Positions 6,979 through 15,031 of a DNA stretch of 64,000 nt are shown piece after piece. A program made the position numbers and the translations under genes. Position 1 is the stretch's first letter. Every line of letters starts with the position of its first letter. Where the stretch lies: the NCBI GenBank assembly GCA_937951625.1, contig CALFBP010000033.1:102083-166082 (forward strand), read 5' to 3'. The notes beneath the pieces were generated by a model, which saw nothing but the letters and a program-made list of their open reading frames with translations, did no database searches and was not told where the DNA came from. This DNA is from an uncultured Thermoguttaceae bacterium. GTDB lineage: Bacteria > Planctomycetota > Planctomycetia > Pirellulales > Thermoguttaceae.

Positions 6979-9015
6979 ATGGTTACGCGCACGAGGTTTT
7001 GGTGGTTGACGTTTGCCGCTACGCTGTTGGGCGAAATGTGGTTCGCGGGCATGGTATGTGCGGAAGAGTCGCTTTCCTACGGCGATTTGGTGCGACGGCT
7101 GATCGACCTGGAACGCCTGGCCGTGTTACCGCGGCTGGGGAACACTTGCCAGCAGTGGTCCAGCTATGATCGGGCGAGTCGGTACGATGAAAAGACGGGG
7201 AAATACGTGAATTGGGACGCCAACGGCGATGGCGACGGCATCATTCGCCGCGAAGGCAACCAGCAGGTCTTCGCGGAGATGGAAGGGCCGGGCTGCATCT
7301 GGCGGATCTGGTCGGCGCTGCCGGAGCAGGGCCGCGTGAAAATCTACCTCGACGGCAGCCCCGATCCGGTCGTTGACATGCCGTTTGCCCATTACTTCGA
7401 CGGCAAACACCCGCCGTTCAACTACCCGACGCTCTCCTACCGCCTGGAGGACATCGGCAGTCGGGGCCAGAACCTCTACTTCCCGATCCCTTACCAGAAG
7501 TCCTGCAAGGTCGTGGCCGAGGACAAGTGGGGGGCCTATTACCATTTCGTTTACGAGACCTTTCCCCCAGGCACTCGGGTGCCGACGTTTTCCGCTGCCT
7601 TGGCCCAGCAGCACGCCAGCGACTTGAAGGCGATCGATGATTACTTCGCCCAGGCCCTGGGCACGGACCCCGCCGGCAACCGAAACGGCGAGGAGACGAT
7701 TCGCGACTCGGTCGCCATCGAGCCGGGCAAGACCGCGCGGTTGGAATTGCAAGGTCCGCGGGCAATCACGGCGATCCGTGGAAAGGCCAGCTTCCAGGAT
7801 CGGGAGGACGAGATGGCCGCCCTGCGGCAAATCGTCTTGCGAATCACGTGGGACGACCAGGCGGAAGCGGCGGTATGGAGTCCCTTGGGCGATTTCTTCG
7901 GCACCGCGCCCGGCGTGAATTTTTACAAGTCGTTGCCCACCGGCATCACGCCCGACGGGGCTTATTCCCTGTGGTACATGCCGTTCGCCAAGCGGGCGGT
8001 GCTGGAACTGGTCAATGAGGGTCCGACCGCACGGCGGCTGGACTTCGAAATCACCCACGCCCCGCTGTCGCGTCCCTTCGACGAGCTGGGCCATTTCCAT
8101 TGCAAGTGGCATCGCGACGTGTTTCCGCTCCCCAAGGATCGCTGGCCCGACTGGACGATGTTGCGAAGCGAAGGCCGCGGGCGGTTTTGCGGCGTGATGC
8201 TCCACGTGTGGAACCCCAGAGGCGGCTGGTGGGGCGAAGGCGACGAGAAGTTCTTTGTCGACGGTGAAAAGTTCCCTTCGACGATCGGCACCGGATCCGA
8301 AGACTATTTCGGCTACGCTTGGGGCCATCCCGGGCTGTTCCAAAAGCCGTTCCACGGCCAAACCATGACCGAGAACAATCGGGGGCACCAATCGGTCTTC
8401 CGCTGGCACATTGTCGATAACGTGCCTTTCCAGAAGTCGTTCGAGGGGTGCATCGAGAAATATTTTCCGAACGCCCCCGGCACGCTCTATGCCTGCACCG
8501 TCTGCTGGTATCTTGCGCCTGGCGGCGTCGATCCCTTTCCGCCCGTCCCCGTCGAGGATCGCCACAGTTACTACGTGCGCTTGCCGCTGGAACTGGCCGG
8601 ATTCGAGGTGCTGGGCGAGCCGCCCGGCAACGTCGACAGCCAGAATATGACGGGTTTCGGCCCGGGGACGTGGAGCAACGACGACCATCTTTGGTGGACG
8701 GGCGCCAAACCGGGCGATAAGCTCGAACTGGGCTTCCGCGTGCCGAAAACTGGCAAGTACAAGATGAGCGCCTTCCTCACCAAGGCCAGGGACTACGGCA
8801 TCGTGCAGCTCTACCTCGATGGGAAAAAGCTCGGGGACCCCATCGATCTGTTCAACGACGGCGTCATCCGCACCGATCCGCCCGTCCCGCTCGGCGTCCA
8901 CGAACTGACCGAAGGCAAGCACACGCTGACGGTCGAGATCGTCGGGGCCAACGAGAAGGCCATCAAGTCGTACATGTTCGGGATCGACGAGCTGAAACTG
9001 GAAAAGCTTCCCTGA
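6979..9015 (+). CDS. Secreted DUF2961 (GH172 family) protein
   Basis: 678-residue exported protein. After a signal peptide (MVTRTRFWWLTFAATLLG...) comes a DUF2961 domain, the basis of glycoside hydrolase family GH172, which includes fructofuranosidase and arabinofuranosidase-type enzymes. Typical motifs are GPGCIWRIWSA near residue 105 and GTGSEDYFGYAWG near residues 438-450; acidic residues in the latter are expected to be catalytic. The last 130 residues look like a beta-sandwich appendage (YKMSAFLTKARDYGIVQLYLDG), probably carbohydrate-binding. The ATG at 6979 follows GAGAGGAAAGAG. The exact substrate cannot be deduced. Its place after a sialidase fusion and a sugar oxidoreductase fits glycan breakdown. 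Confidence 0.88.
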   Translation: MVTRTRFWWLTFAATLLGEMWFAGMVCAEESLSYGDLVRRLIDLERLAVLPRLGNTCQQWSSYDRASRYDEKTGKYVNWDANGDGDGIIRREGNQQVFAEMEGPGCIWRIWSALPEQGRVKIYLDGSPDPVVDMPFAHYFDGKHPPFNYPTLSYRLEDIGSRGQNLYFPIPYQKSCKVVAEDKWGAYYHFVYETFPPGTRVPTFSAALAQQHASDLKAIDDYFAQALGTDPAGNRNGEETIRDSVAIEPGKTARLELQGPRAITAIRGKASFQDREDEMAALRQIVLRITWDDQAEAAVWSPLGDFFGTAPGVNFYKSLPTGITPDGAYSLWYMPFAKRAVLELVNEGPTARRLDFEITHAPLSRPFDELGHFHCKWHRDVFPLPKDRWPDWTMLRSEGRGRFCGVMLHVWNPRGGWWGEGDEKFFVDGEKFPSTIGTGSEDYFGYAWGHPGLFQKPFHGQTMTENNRGHQSVFRWHIVDNVPFQKSFEGCIEKYFPNAPGTLYACTVCWYLAPGGVDPFPPVPVEDRHSYYVRLPLELAGFEVLGEPPGNVDSQNMTGFGPGTWSNDDHLWWTGAKPGDKLELGFRVPKTGKYKMSAFLTKARDYGIVQLYLDGKKLGDPIDLFNDGVIRTDPPVPLGVHELTEGKHTLTVEIVGANEKAIKSYMFGIDELKLEKLP

Positions 9016-9206
9016 AGCCTCTACTGAAGACCTGACGTGTTAGGCGAACGGTGGACGCGGCTGGAACAACGGCACGGTTGCTTCGCCGCGTCGCCCTTGC
9101 TGGGAAGATCGTCCAGCAAGCGGGGAGCCATTGGGCAAGGCCGCACCTGGGGAAGACTCCGCGCGGGCCGAGCTGGCCGCTTGCCAAGCGCGATCGTCTC
9201 GCTCGC

Positions 9207-9881
9207 TCACCCCACCAGGCAAACGATCAAGCGCTTGGGCCCGTGAACGCCGAGAATCAAAATCTTCTCGATATCGGCCGTGCGGCTGGGGCCGGTGATG
9301 AATACGAATTCGCCGCGGGTCTGGGGGTCCGCGATGCGGGGGACGAGTTGGGGCCAGGCAGCCGGCAGGTGCTCGAACAAGCGATCGGCAGTCGCCACGA
9401 CGACGCAGGCGGGCGGCAAATAGCACAGAAGTCGCTCCTCAGCGCGGCCGCAGGCGATCATCGAGGTGCCCGTGTCGGCTAGCAAACAGTCGGCCTCCAA
9501 GATTCCCACGGCCAAATCGGCCATCGATCCCGGCGAGCCATCCGGTTGCTGGGGCCGCTGGTCTTGCGCCCCTGCCCACCAGATACGGCCGGGCTCCAAG
9601 TCCCGACAAATCTCCCGGCAAAGCGGCCGGTCCATCGCGCCGATACGGAGCCACGATTCCTGGGTGGCGAGGGTTGCCAGCCAGTTGGCGGCTTGCTGCC
9701 GGTCGGCGCAGCGAATCACCTCGCCGTGAACGGCCTCCAGTTCTCGTTGGAACCGTTCGGCCATCGCCTGGACCGAGGGGTTCTCGCGCGGCCAGACCTC
9801 AGGAATGGGCGGAGCCGCCCGGGGTCGGTCTTGGGCCAAGGCATTGCGAATGCGACTCAAAATGGCGTCTCGGCTGCTCAT
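9207..9881 (-). CDS. lutC: LUD-domain lactate utilisation protein LutC
   Basis: 224-residue LUD (DUF162) protein. Features are the N-terminal MSSRDAILSRIRNAL, the middle LGILEADCLLADTGTS-like stretch (here AVGILEADCLLADTG) and the C-terminal FITGPSRTADIEKILILGVHGP, a hallmark of the family. With LutA and LutB it forms an iron-sulfur L-lactate dehydrogenase complex feeding electrons from lactate into metabolism. It follows lutB by 32 bp on the same strand, so they form an operon. No lutA is present on either side in this window. The start at 9881 is chosen because the preceding 25 residues are arginine-rich and non-homologous. Confidence 0.9.
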   Translation of the reverse strand: MSSRDAILSRIRNALAQDRPRAAPPIPEVWPRENPSVQAMAERFQRELEAVHGEVIRCADRQQAANWLATLATQESWLRIGAMDRPLCREICRDLEPGRIWWAGAQDQRPQQPDGSPGSMADLAVGILEADCLLADTGTSMIACGRAEERLLCYLPPACVVVATADRLFEHLPAAWPQLVPRIADPQTRGEFVFITGPSRTADIEKILILGVHGPKRLIVCLVG

Positions 9882-9913
9882 GGTCGATCTTTCTTGCCGT
9901 CGGCGGGTGCGGT

Positions 9914-11338
9914 CTATTGGCGCGACAGGCCGTTCCCCGACGCTTCTTTTTTCCACCAGGTGCGGAAGGGGACTCGGCCGGGCAGTTCAGGCAGTTCACG
10001 TCCCCGGGTCCAGGCCCCGAGTTTCCCCGGGTGCCAAGGGAGGAAGCGGGCCAAGCGGACTCCAATCCGCACCGCCCACATCGCCAGCCGATAGCGGAGC
10101 GGCCCGCTCATCGCCCAGGCCCAACCTTTCCACATCAACCGCTCGGAGAGCGAGTTGACCGGCGAGGGTTCGTTGACCGCCCGATGCCGCAAATGGACGA
10201 GTTGGTGAGGAATGTCGATTTTCACGGGGCAGACCTCGCCGCAGGCCCCGCACAGCGACGAGGCGAACGGCAGCGTGCCCGCTTGGTCCAAGCCGACCAG
10301 GTGCGGCGTGAGCACGGAGCCGATCGGCCCGGGATACACCCAGCCATAAGCCCAACCGCCCGTGCGGCGGTACACCGGGCAGGCGTTCAAACAGGCCCCG
10401 CAGCGAATGCAAAACAGCGACATCCGCGCGGCCGGATCCTTCAGCACGTTCGTCCGCCCATTGTCCAGGATGATCACATACAACTGGCGGCTCGGGGTCG
10501 AACCGTGGAACAGATGGGTGTAGGTAGTCAGCTTCTGGCCCGTGCCGCTTCGCGCCAGCAGGTTCAAGAACAGCGGCAAGTGGTGGATGCTGGGGATGAC
10601 CTTTTCGATGCCCATCAATGCCACGTGGACCCGCGGGGCAGAGGTCGACAGCCCCGCGTTCCCCTCGTTCTCCACCACGCAGATCGTGCCCGTGTCGGCA
10701 ATGGCGAAGTTGACGCCCGAGACGCCCATGTCGGCCCGCAAAAACTCTTCGCGGAGGTGCCTTCGGGCGACATCCGTCAGCTTGCGATGTTCTTCGGTAA
10801 ACGGCTCACCGAGTTTCTCCTGGAACAAGCGTCCCACGTCGGCCGCCGATAGGTGCAAGGCCGGCGTCACGATATGCACCGGCCGCTGGCCTGCCAACTG
10901 CACCAGGTATTCGCCCAGGTCGGTCTCGACCGCACGGATGCCGGCGGCCTCGAACTTATGGTTCAGCTCCATCTCTTCGCTAACCATCGACTTGGCCTTG
11001 ACGACCGTCTTCACCTGATGCTCGCGGGCGATCTGCAACACGATTCGGTTGGCCTCGGCAGCGGTTTCGGCGTAAATCACTTTGGCGCCGCGGGCGGTGA
11101 TCTTCTGCTCGAACTCGACCAGGAGCTTGTCCAAGTTGGCGATGGCGTAATCCTTGACCTGATTGGCCGCCTCGCGCCAGGACTGCCAATACGGGATTTT
11201 CGACTGTACCTCCCGATTGTGCTTGATGGATCGTTCCGCCGACTCGCCCAGGGCCTTCGAGCCCCGGGGTTCGTACAGCCCGGCGGTCTCCTGCTTGAGA
11301 AACGGGGCGCCTTCGAAATGGAGTTCGTGTTCGCTCAT
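9914..11338 (-). CDS. lutB: Iron-sulfur LUD-domain protein LutB
   Basis: 474-residue protein with an N-terminal LUD domain (VKAKSMVSEEMELN, ADTGTICVVENEGNA) and a ferredoxin-like segment with two 4Fe-4S motifs, CIRCGACLNACPVYRR and CGACGEVCPVKI. This is the LutB subunit of the LutABC lactate-oxidising complex, a cytoplasmic enzyme. The ATG at 11338 follows CGAGGC. Length matches the family. It is the first gene of a lutB-lutC pair. The expected partner LutA (CCG-domain Fe-S protein), usually upstream, is not found here: the upstream 325 bp are non-coding and then a permease runs the other way. Confidence 0.93.
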   Translation of the reverse strand: MSEHELHFEGAPFLKQETAGLYEPRGSKALGESAERSIKHNREVQSKIPYWQSWREAANQVKDYAIANLDKLLVEFEQKITARGAKVIYAETAAEANRIVLQIAREHQVKTVVKAKSMVSEEMELNHKFEAAGIRAVETDLGEYLVQLAGQRPVHIVTPALHLSAADVGRLFQEKLGEPFTEEHRKLTDVARRHLREEFLRADMGVSGVNFAIADTGTICVVENEGNAGLSTSAPRVHVALMGIEKVIPSIHHLPLFLNLLARSGTGQKLTTYTHLFHGSTPSRQLYVIILDNGRTNVLKDPAARMSLFCIRCGACLNACPVYRRTGGWAYGWVYPGPIGSVLTPHLVGLDQAGTLPFASSLCGACGEVCPVKIDIPHQLVHLRHRAVNEPSPVNSLSERLMWKGWAWAMSGPLRYRLAMWAVRIGVRLARFLPWHPGKLGAWTRGRELPELPGRVPFRTWWKKEASGNGLSRQ

Positions 11339-11663
11339 GCCTCGGGTTTCCTGCGTGCTGACCGAATTCTATGCGGGTTGTGAGGGGCACTCAAGCCGGG
11401 GCGAAAAACAGCCAAAAGAGTGTCAGCACTGAAAGGCCCTAGCGTCGGCCCAAAACGCGGCAGATAAACCGCCAGGAGGCGGCCGTCGCTGGTAGCGGCA
11501 GCAAGACACGCAGGCCCCCTCGCTGCACCGACCGCAGGCAACAATAGCGCCATGCAGTTTCTCACGCCTTTTCGCCGGTTGTTGCCGGTTGTTTTTCACG
11601 TTGTTTCATGTAAAAATACTCGCCACAGTCTAAACGAACATAGAGTCCTAAGGCAGGCAGACC
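11339..11663. other. Divergent intergenic region between lutB and the permease
   Basis: 325 bp with no credible gene. The right part is AT-richer (GTTGTTTTTCACGTTGTTTC, then TAAAAATACT) and likely contains the permease promoter, but I cannot assign -35 and -10 boxes with confidence. Confidence 0.45.
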
Positions 11664-13580
11664 ATGTGGCGGAGACAGTTGTTTGCGAAGAAATCGTTGG
11701 ACCTGGTGCTGGCGGAAATGGCCGGCGAACACCAGCTGCGCAGGGTCCTGGGCCCGGTCGCTCTCTCTTCGTTGGGAATCGGGGCGATCATTGGGACGGG
11801 TATTTTTGTGCTCACCGGGGTCGCCGCCCGGCAGCACGCAGGCCCCGGATTGGTACTTTCCTTCGTTGTGGCGGGGTTGGCGTGCGGGTTTGCGGCCTTG
11901 TGCTATGCCGAGTTCGCGTCGATGGCCCCGATTGCGGGCAGCGCCTACACCTATGCCTATGTCTCGCTCGGGGAACTGGTGGCCTGGATCATCGGTTGGG
12001 ACTTGGTGTTGGAATACGCGATGGCATCGGCCACGGTGGCGAACGGCTGGGCACACTACTTTTTGAAGTTTCTAGGTCTGTTCAAAAGCAAGGCAGGCAC
12101 GGCCTTGGTGACAATCCCGTTTTGGCTGACCACCGATCCGTTTACGGCGGCCACGCAGCACGTGGACTACCAGACGGCTCGAGCGCTGGAAGTGGCCACG
12201 GCGACGGCCATTCCCCTGGGAGCCAGCGCCACCGCCCCGCGCCTCGTGCTCCCAGTCGCCGAGGACTCGGAAATCAACCGCGTGGTCAAGGTGGAGGTCG
12301 TTTTCACCCCCGAGTCGTTGGCCGCGGTCGCCAAGATTCACGGTCGGGCCGCCGAGGCCTCGGTGGCCCGCGTCCAGCGGGCGATGCAGGAGCAGCTCCA
12401 GTATGAGCCGAAAATGTCGCCGGCGGAAAAACTTGCCCACGTCCGCGAGGACAATTTGCACGGTTACGAGGCCTATGAGAACACTCCTCTGGTGTTCGGC
12501 AGCGTTCGCTTGACCTTCAACGTGGTGGCCATCGCGATCGCCGCGATCATCACCACGATTCTGGTGATCGGCATTCGGGAGAGCGCCGGCTTCAATGCGC
12601 TGATGGTCGTGATCAAGGTGGCAGCCGTGCTTTTCGTGATCTTCGCCGGGATCGGGTACATCGACGTCACGCACTGGCGGCCCTTCATGCCCTACGGCTG
12701 GACGGGGGTCCTCACCGGCGCGGCGATCATCTTTTTCGCTTACATCGGCTTCGATTCGGTCTCGACCCACGCGGAGGAGGCCCGCAATCCGGCGATCGAC
12801 GTGCCGATTGGCATCATCAGCTCGCTGGCGATCTGCACCGTGCTGTACATCGCCGTCGCGGCGGTAGTGACCGGCATGGTGCCTTATCCGCAAATCCCGC
12901 TCAATGCCCCGATCGCAGGGGCGTTCGAGAGGTTCGGGCTCCAGGCGGCTTCGGTGATCATTACGGTGGGCGCCTTGACCGGCATCACCAGCGTGTTGCT
13001 GGTGATGCTCTTGAGCCAGCCGCGCGTGCTGTTGGCCATGGCCCGCGATGGATTGTTGCCGCCCGGTTTTTTCGGGGCCGTTCACCCTCGCTTTCGCACG
13101 CCTCACAAGGGGACAATCGTGACGGGACTGTTTTGCGCGGTTGCCGCCGCCTTTTTCCCCATCGAGGGCTTAAGCGAGATGGTCAACATCGGAACGCTGT
13201 TTGCGTTCGTGGTGGTGTGCGCCTCGGTCTGGCTGATGCGGCGGGTGAATCCCGAGGCCCGCCGACCGTTCCGGACTCCCGCAGTCCATTTCGTAGCCCC
13301 GGCGGGAATCGTGTTTTGTCTGGGGCTGATGATTTACCTGGGTCCCTGGACCTGGGTGCGGTTTGGGGGCTGGCTGCTCCTGGGCCTGTTGATCTATTTC
13401 ATCTATGGCCGCCGGCACAGCGTGCTGGGCAAGGCCTTGCGCGACGAGATCTCGCGCCACGGGATCACTCCCGCTGGGACTCCGTTGGATGGCGAGCCGA
13501 TCGAGAATCTCTCGCCGAACGGTGATTCGCTGGACGGCGATCCGCGAGGCGGGGACCGGAAAGACGAACAAGAGGCGTAG
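11664..13580 (+). CDS. APC-family amino acid permease with a large inserted loop
   Basis: 638-residue inner-membrane transporter of the amino acid/polyamine/organocation superfamily, closest in pattern to cationic amino acid permeases. TM1 carries GIGAIIGTGIFVLTG and TM2-3 follow at 62-85 and 94-135. Residues about 142-283 are a hydrophilic insert not found in ordinary family members (around 460-500 residues); the normal pattern resumes at FNVVAIAIAAIITT and continues with FFAYIGFDSVSTHAEEARNP. From APC topology the insert should face the periplasm (inference). The tail after residue 600 is polar and acidic. The start follows a CTAAGGCAGG segment. The substrate is not determinable; nearby lutBC gives no clear link. 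Confidence 0.9.
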   Translation: MWRRQLFAKKSLDLVLAEMAGEHQLRRVLGPVALSSLGIGAIIGTGIFVLTGVAARQHAGPGLVLSFVVAGLACGFAALCYAEFASMAPIAGSAYTYAYVSLGELVAWIIGWDLVLEYAMASATVANGWAHYFLKFLGLFKSKAGTALVTIPFWLTTDPFTAATQHVDYQTARALEVATATAIPLGASATAPRLVLPVAEDSEINRVVKVEVVFTPESLAAVAKIHGRAAEASVARVQRAMQEQLQYEPKMSPAEKLAHVREDNLHGYEAYENTPLVFGSVRLTFNVVAIAIAAIITTILVIGIRESAGFNALMVVIKVAAVLFVIFAGIGYIDVTHWRPFMPYGWTGVLTGAAIIFFAYIGFDSVSTHAEEARNPAIDVPIGIISSLAICTVLYIAVAAVVTGMVPYPQIPLNAPIAGAFERFGLQAASVIITVGALTGITSVLLVMLLSQPRVLLAMARDGLLPPGFFGAVHPRFRTPHKGTIVTGLFCAVAAAFFPIEGLSEMVNIGTLFAFVVVCASVWLMRRVNPEARRPFRTPAVHFVAPAGIVFCLGLMIYLGPWTWVRFGGWLLLGLLIYFIYGRRHSVLGKALRDEISRHGITPAGTPLDGEPIENLSPNGDSLDGDPRGGDRKDEQEA

Positions 13581-13646
13581 CGAAAAACGTGACCTTCGCG
13601 GCCGGGCTGGCAAAAACACGCCAAGCGGCGCCCGCCGCCGTACCAA

Positions 13647-14813
13647 CTACAACGGGGCCCAACGCGGGTCGGGATGCGGCAACAGGGTGGGCGTGGCGGA
13701 GCGTTGCAGTTCAGCCACGGCGCGACGGGCCGCAGCCACGCTCGAAGCATCCGGATGCACTTCCAGCGCCACCTCGAAGGTGCGGGACTCGCCAGGGGCG
13801 AGCACGATCACCCGGCCTTGTTCCTTCTCGAACGATTTGCGATTGGGGTAGTTCGTCGCCGGCTCCAGCCCGGTCACATAGCCGTCAATGGCCGCCTGGC
13901 GGTTCTTCCAAAGGGTGAAACACGGCAGTTGCCGCTTGTTGAACGTGAGGCTCACCCCTTGATCCGCGGCGGCGTTGTGCAACAGGGCCCGCGTGTTGTC
14001 CGCGGTGTCGGCTGCCAAGTCGAAGAAGAAAACCGCTTCTGGCAGTCCCGGGCTTTCCGGGCCGTAGGTATCCCATTCGGAAAGGTTTCCCACGGCCGCG
14101 GCGTCGCGCGGGGCGGCCTTGCGCACGGGCAGGAGCACCTTGGCGCCGGGGCCTACCAACGGCGTCCCGAAATTGACGTGGTACAAAAGTTCCAACTCGC
14201 CCGGTTCGGCGGAAATGTTCGTCACCACGTCCCGGACGGTCAGCCCCAGTCGCCCCACCTGGGTGGAAATCGTCGAGGTCAACCGAAGCTTGTTGCCAAA
14301 CAGTCTGGCCTCGTCGACCACGCCTGTGACCTCCAGTTCGCCCGAGTCGCCATCGGCAGAGATCTCCACCTTGTGAGCCGGGATGTTGGCGATCTTGCCA
14401 TGAAGGCCGTAGCGGACCGTGCCGTCTGGCTTGAATTCAGGGGCCCCATTGCTTTCCAGGCCACAGCGGACCAAAAGCTCGTCGAAACCGTCGAGCCAGC
14501 CGATGCCGCTGGGTTCATGGAGATGGACGAAGGCGGGATGGACAGGCCCTCGCACCGGAGAGTTCCAACCGAGCCGCATCGAGCCGCATAGGGCATTCCA
14601 GATTCCCATGCCGCGCGTGGGCACGACGACGAAGCGAAACGCTCCGTTATCGACTTCGATGGCGTCCACTCCTTCGCGCAGCCCACCGCGGAGCGTGTGC
14701 TTGACGATGGAATAGCCCGTCGCTCCGCCGCCCACCTCGCCAGGCGCGATGGCGATCTCCTCCACATAGATGTCTTGGTCCACATCGCAGAGCGTCCACG
14801 TCTTCTTGGCCAT
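13647..14813 (-). CDS. DUF4432 family protein (aldose 1-epimerase-like fold)
   Basis: 388-residue protein of the DUF4432 group, related in fold to galactose mutarotase. Recognisable stretches are VVVPTRGMGIWNALCG, EPSGIGWLDGFDELLVRCGLE, YGLHGKIANIPAHKVE, LLYHVNFGTPL, and LPCFTLWKNRQAAIDGYVTG followed by LEPATNYPNRKSFE. Proteins of this type are presumed to bind sugars or catalyse anomer interconversion; no activity can be claimed from sequence. The ATG at 14813 follows GGAAGGAAC, and an ATG 27 bp upstream overlaps that site. No signal peptide, so it is probably cytoplasmic. It stands alone on the minus strand, convergent with the permease. Confidence 0.88.
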   Translation of the reverse strand: MAKKTWTLCDVDQDIYVEEIAIAPGEVGGGATGYSIVKHTLRGGLREGVDAIEVDNGAFRFVVVPTRGMGIWNALCGSMRLGWNSPVRGPVHPAFVHLHEPSGIGWLDGFDELLVRCGLESNGAPEFKPDGTVRYGLHGKIANIPAHKVEISADGDSGELEVTGVVDEARLFGNKLRLTSTISTQVGRLGLTVRDVVTNISAEPGELELLYHVNFGTPLVGPGAKVLLPVRKAAPRDAAAVGNLSEWDTYGPESPGLPEAVFFFDLAADTADNTRALLHNAAADQGVSLTFNKRQLPCFTLWKNRQAAIDGYVTGLEPATNYPNRKSFEKEQGRVIVLAPGESRTFEVALEVHPDASSVAAARRAVAELQRSATPTLLPHPDPRWAPL

Positions 14814-15031
14814 GAGCAAAAGTTCCTTCCATCGAATCACTGAGGGGCCCAGGGTTTGATCGTTTAATGTACATGGTTTGCCGTAGCCTGACTAGCAAGC
14901 GCGGAAGCACCAGAAGGGGGCCAGGCACGCTCATAGACACGCGCCAACGCCTGCCGTCGAGAGGCTTGGAAGCCTGATGAACTTCGCCCCTAATTTCCGC
15001 TTCGAGCAAGGGCCGGGTTTTGTGCCTTGGC

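Noticed and set aside
7126..8922. Long open frame on the minus strand opposite the GH172 gene (598 codons)
   Set aside because: Antisense of a clearly recognised gene in GC-rich DNA. The translation is Arg/His/Val-rich with no family motif and no ribosome site.
5287..11525. Shared 15-16-mer GCAGCAAGACACGCAG near 5287 and 11509
   Set aside because: A single exact match of this length can arise by chance in 64 kb; flanks are unrelated and one copy is inside a gene.
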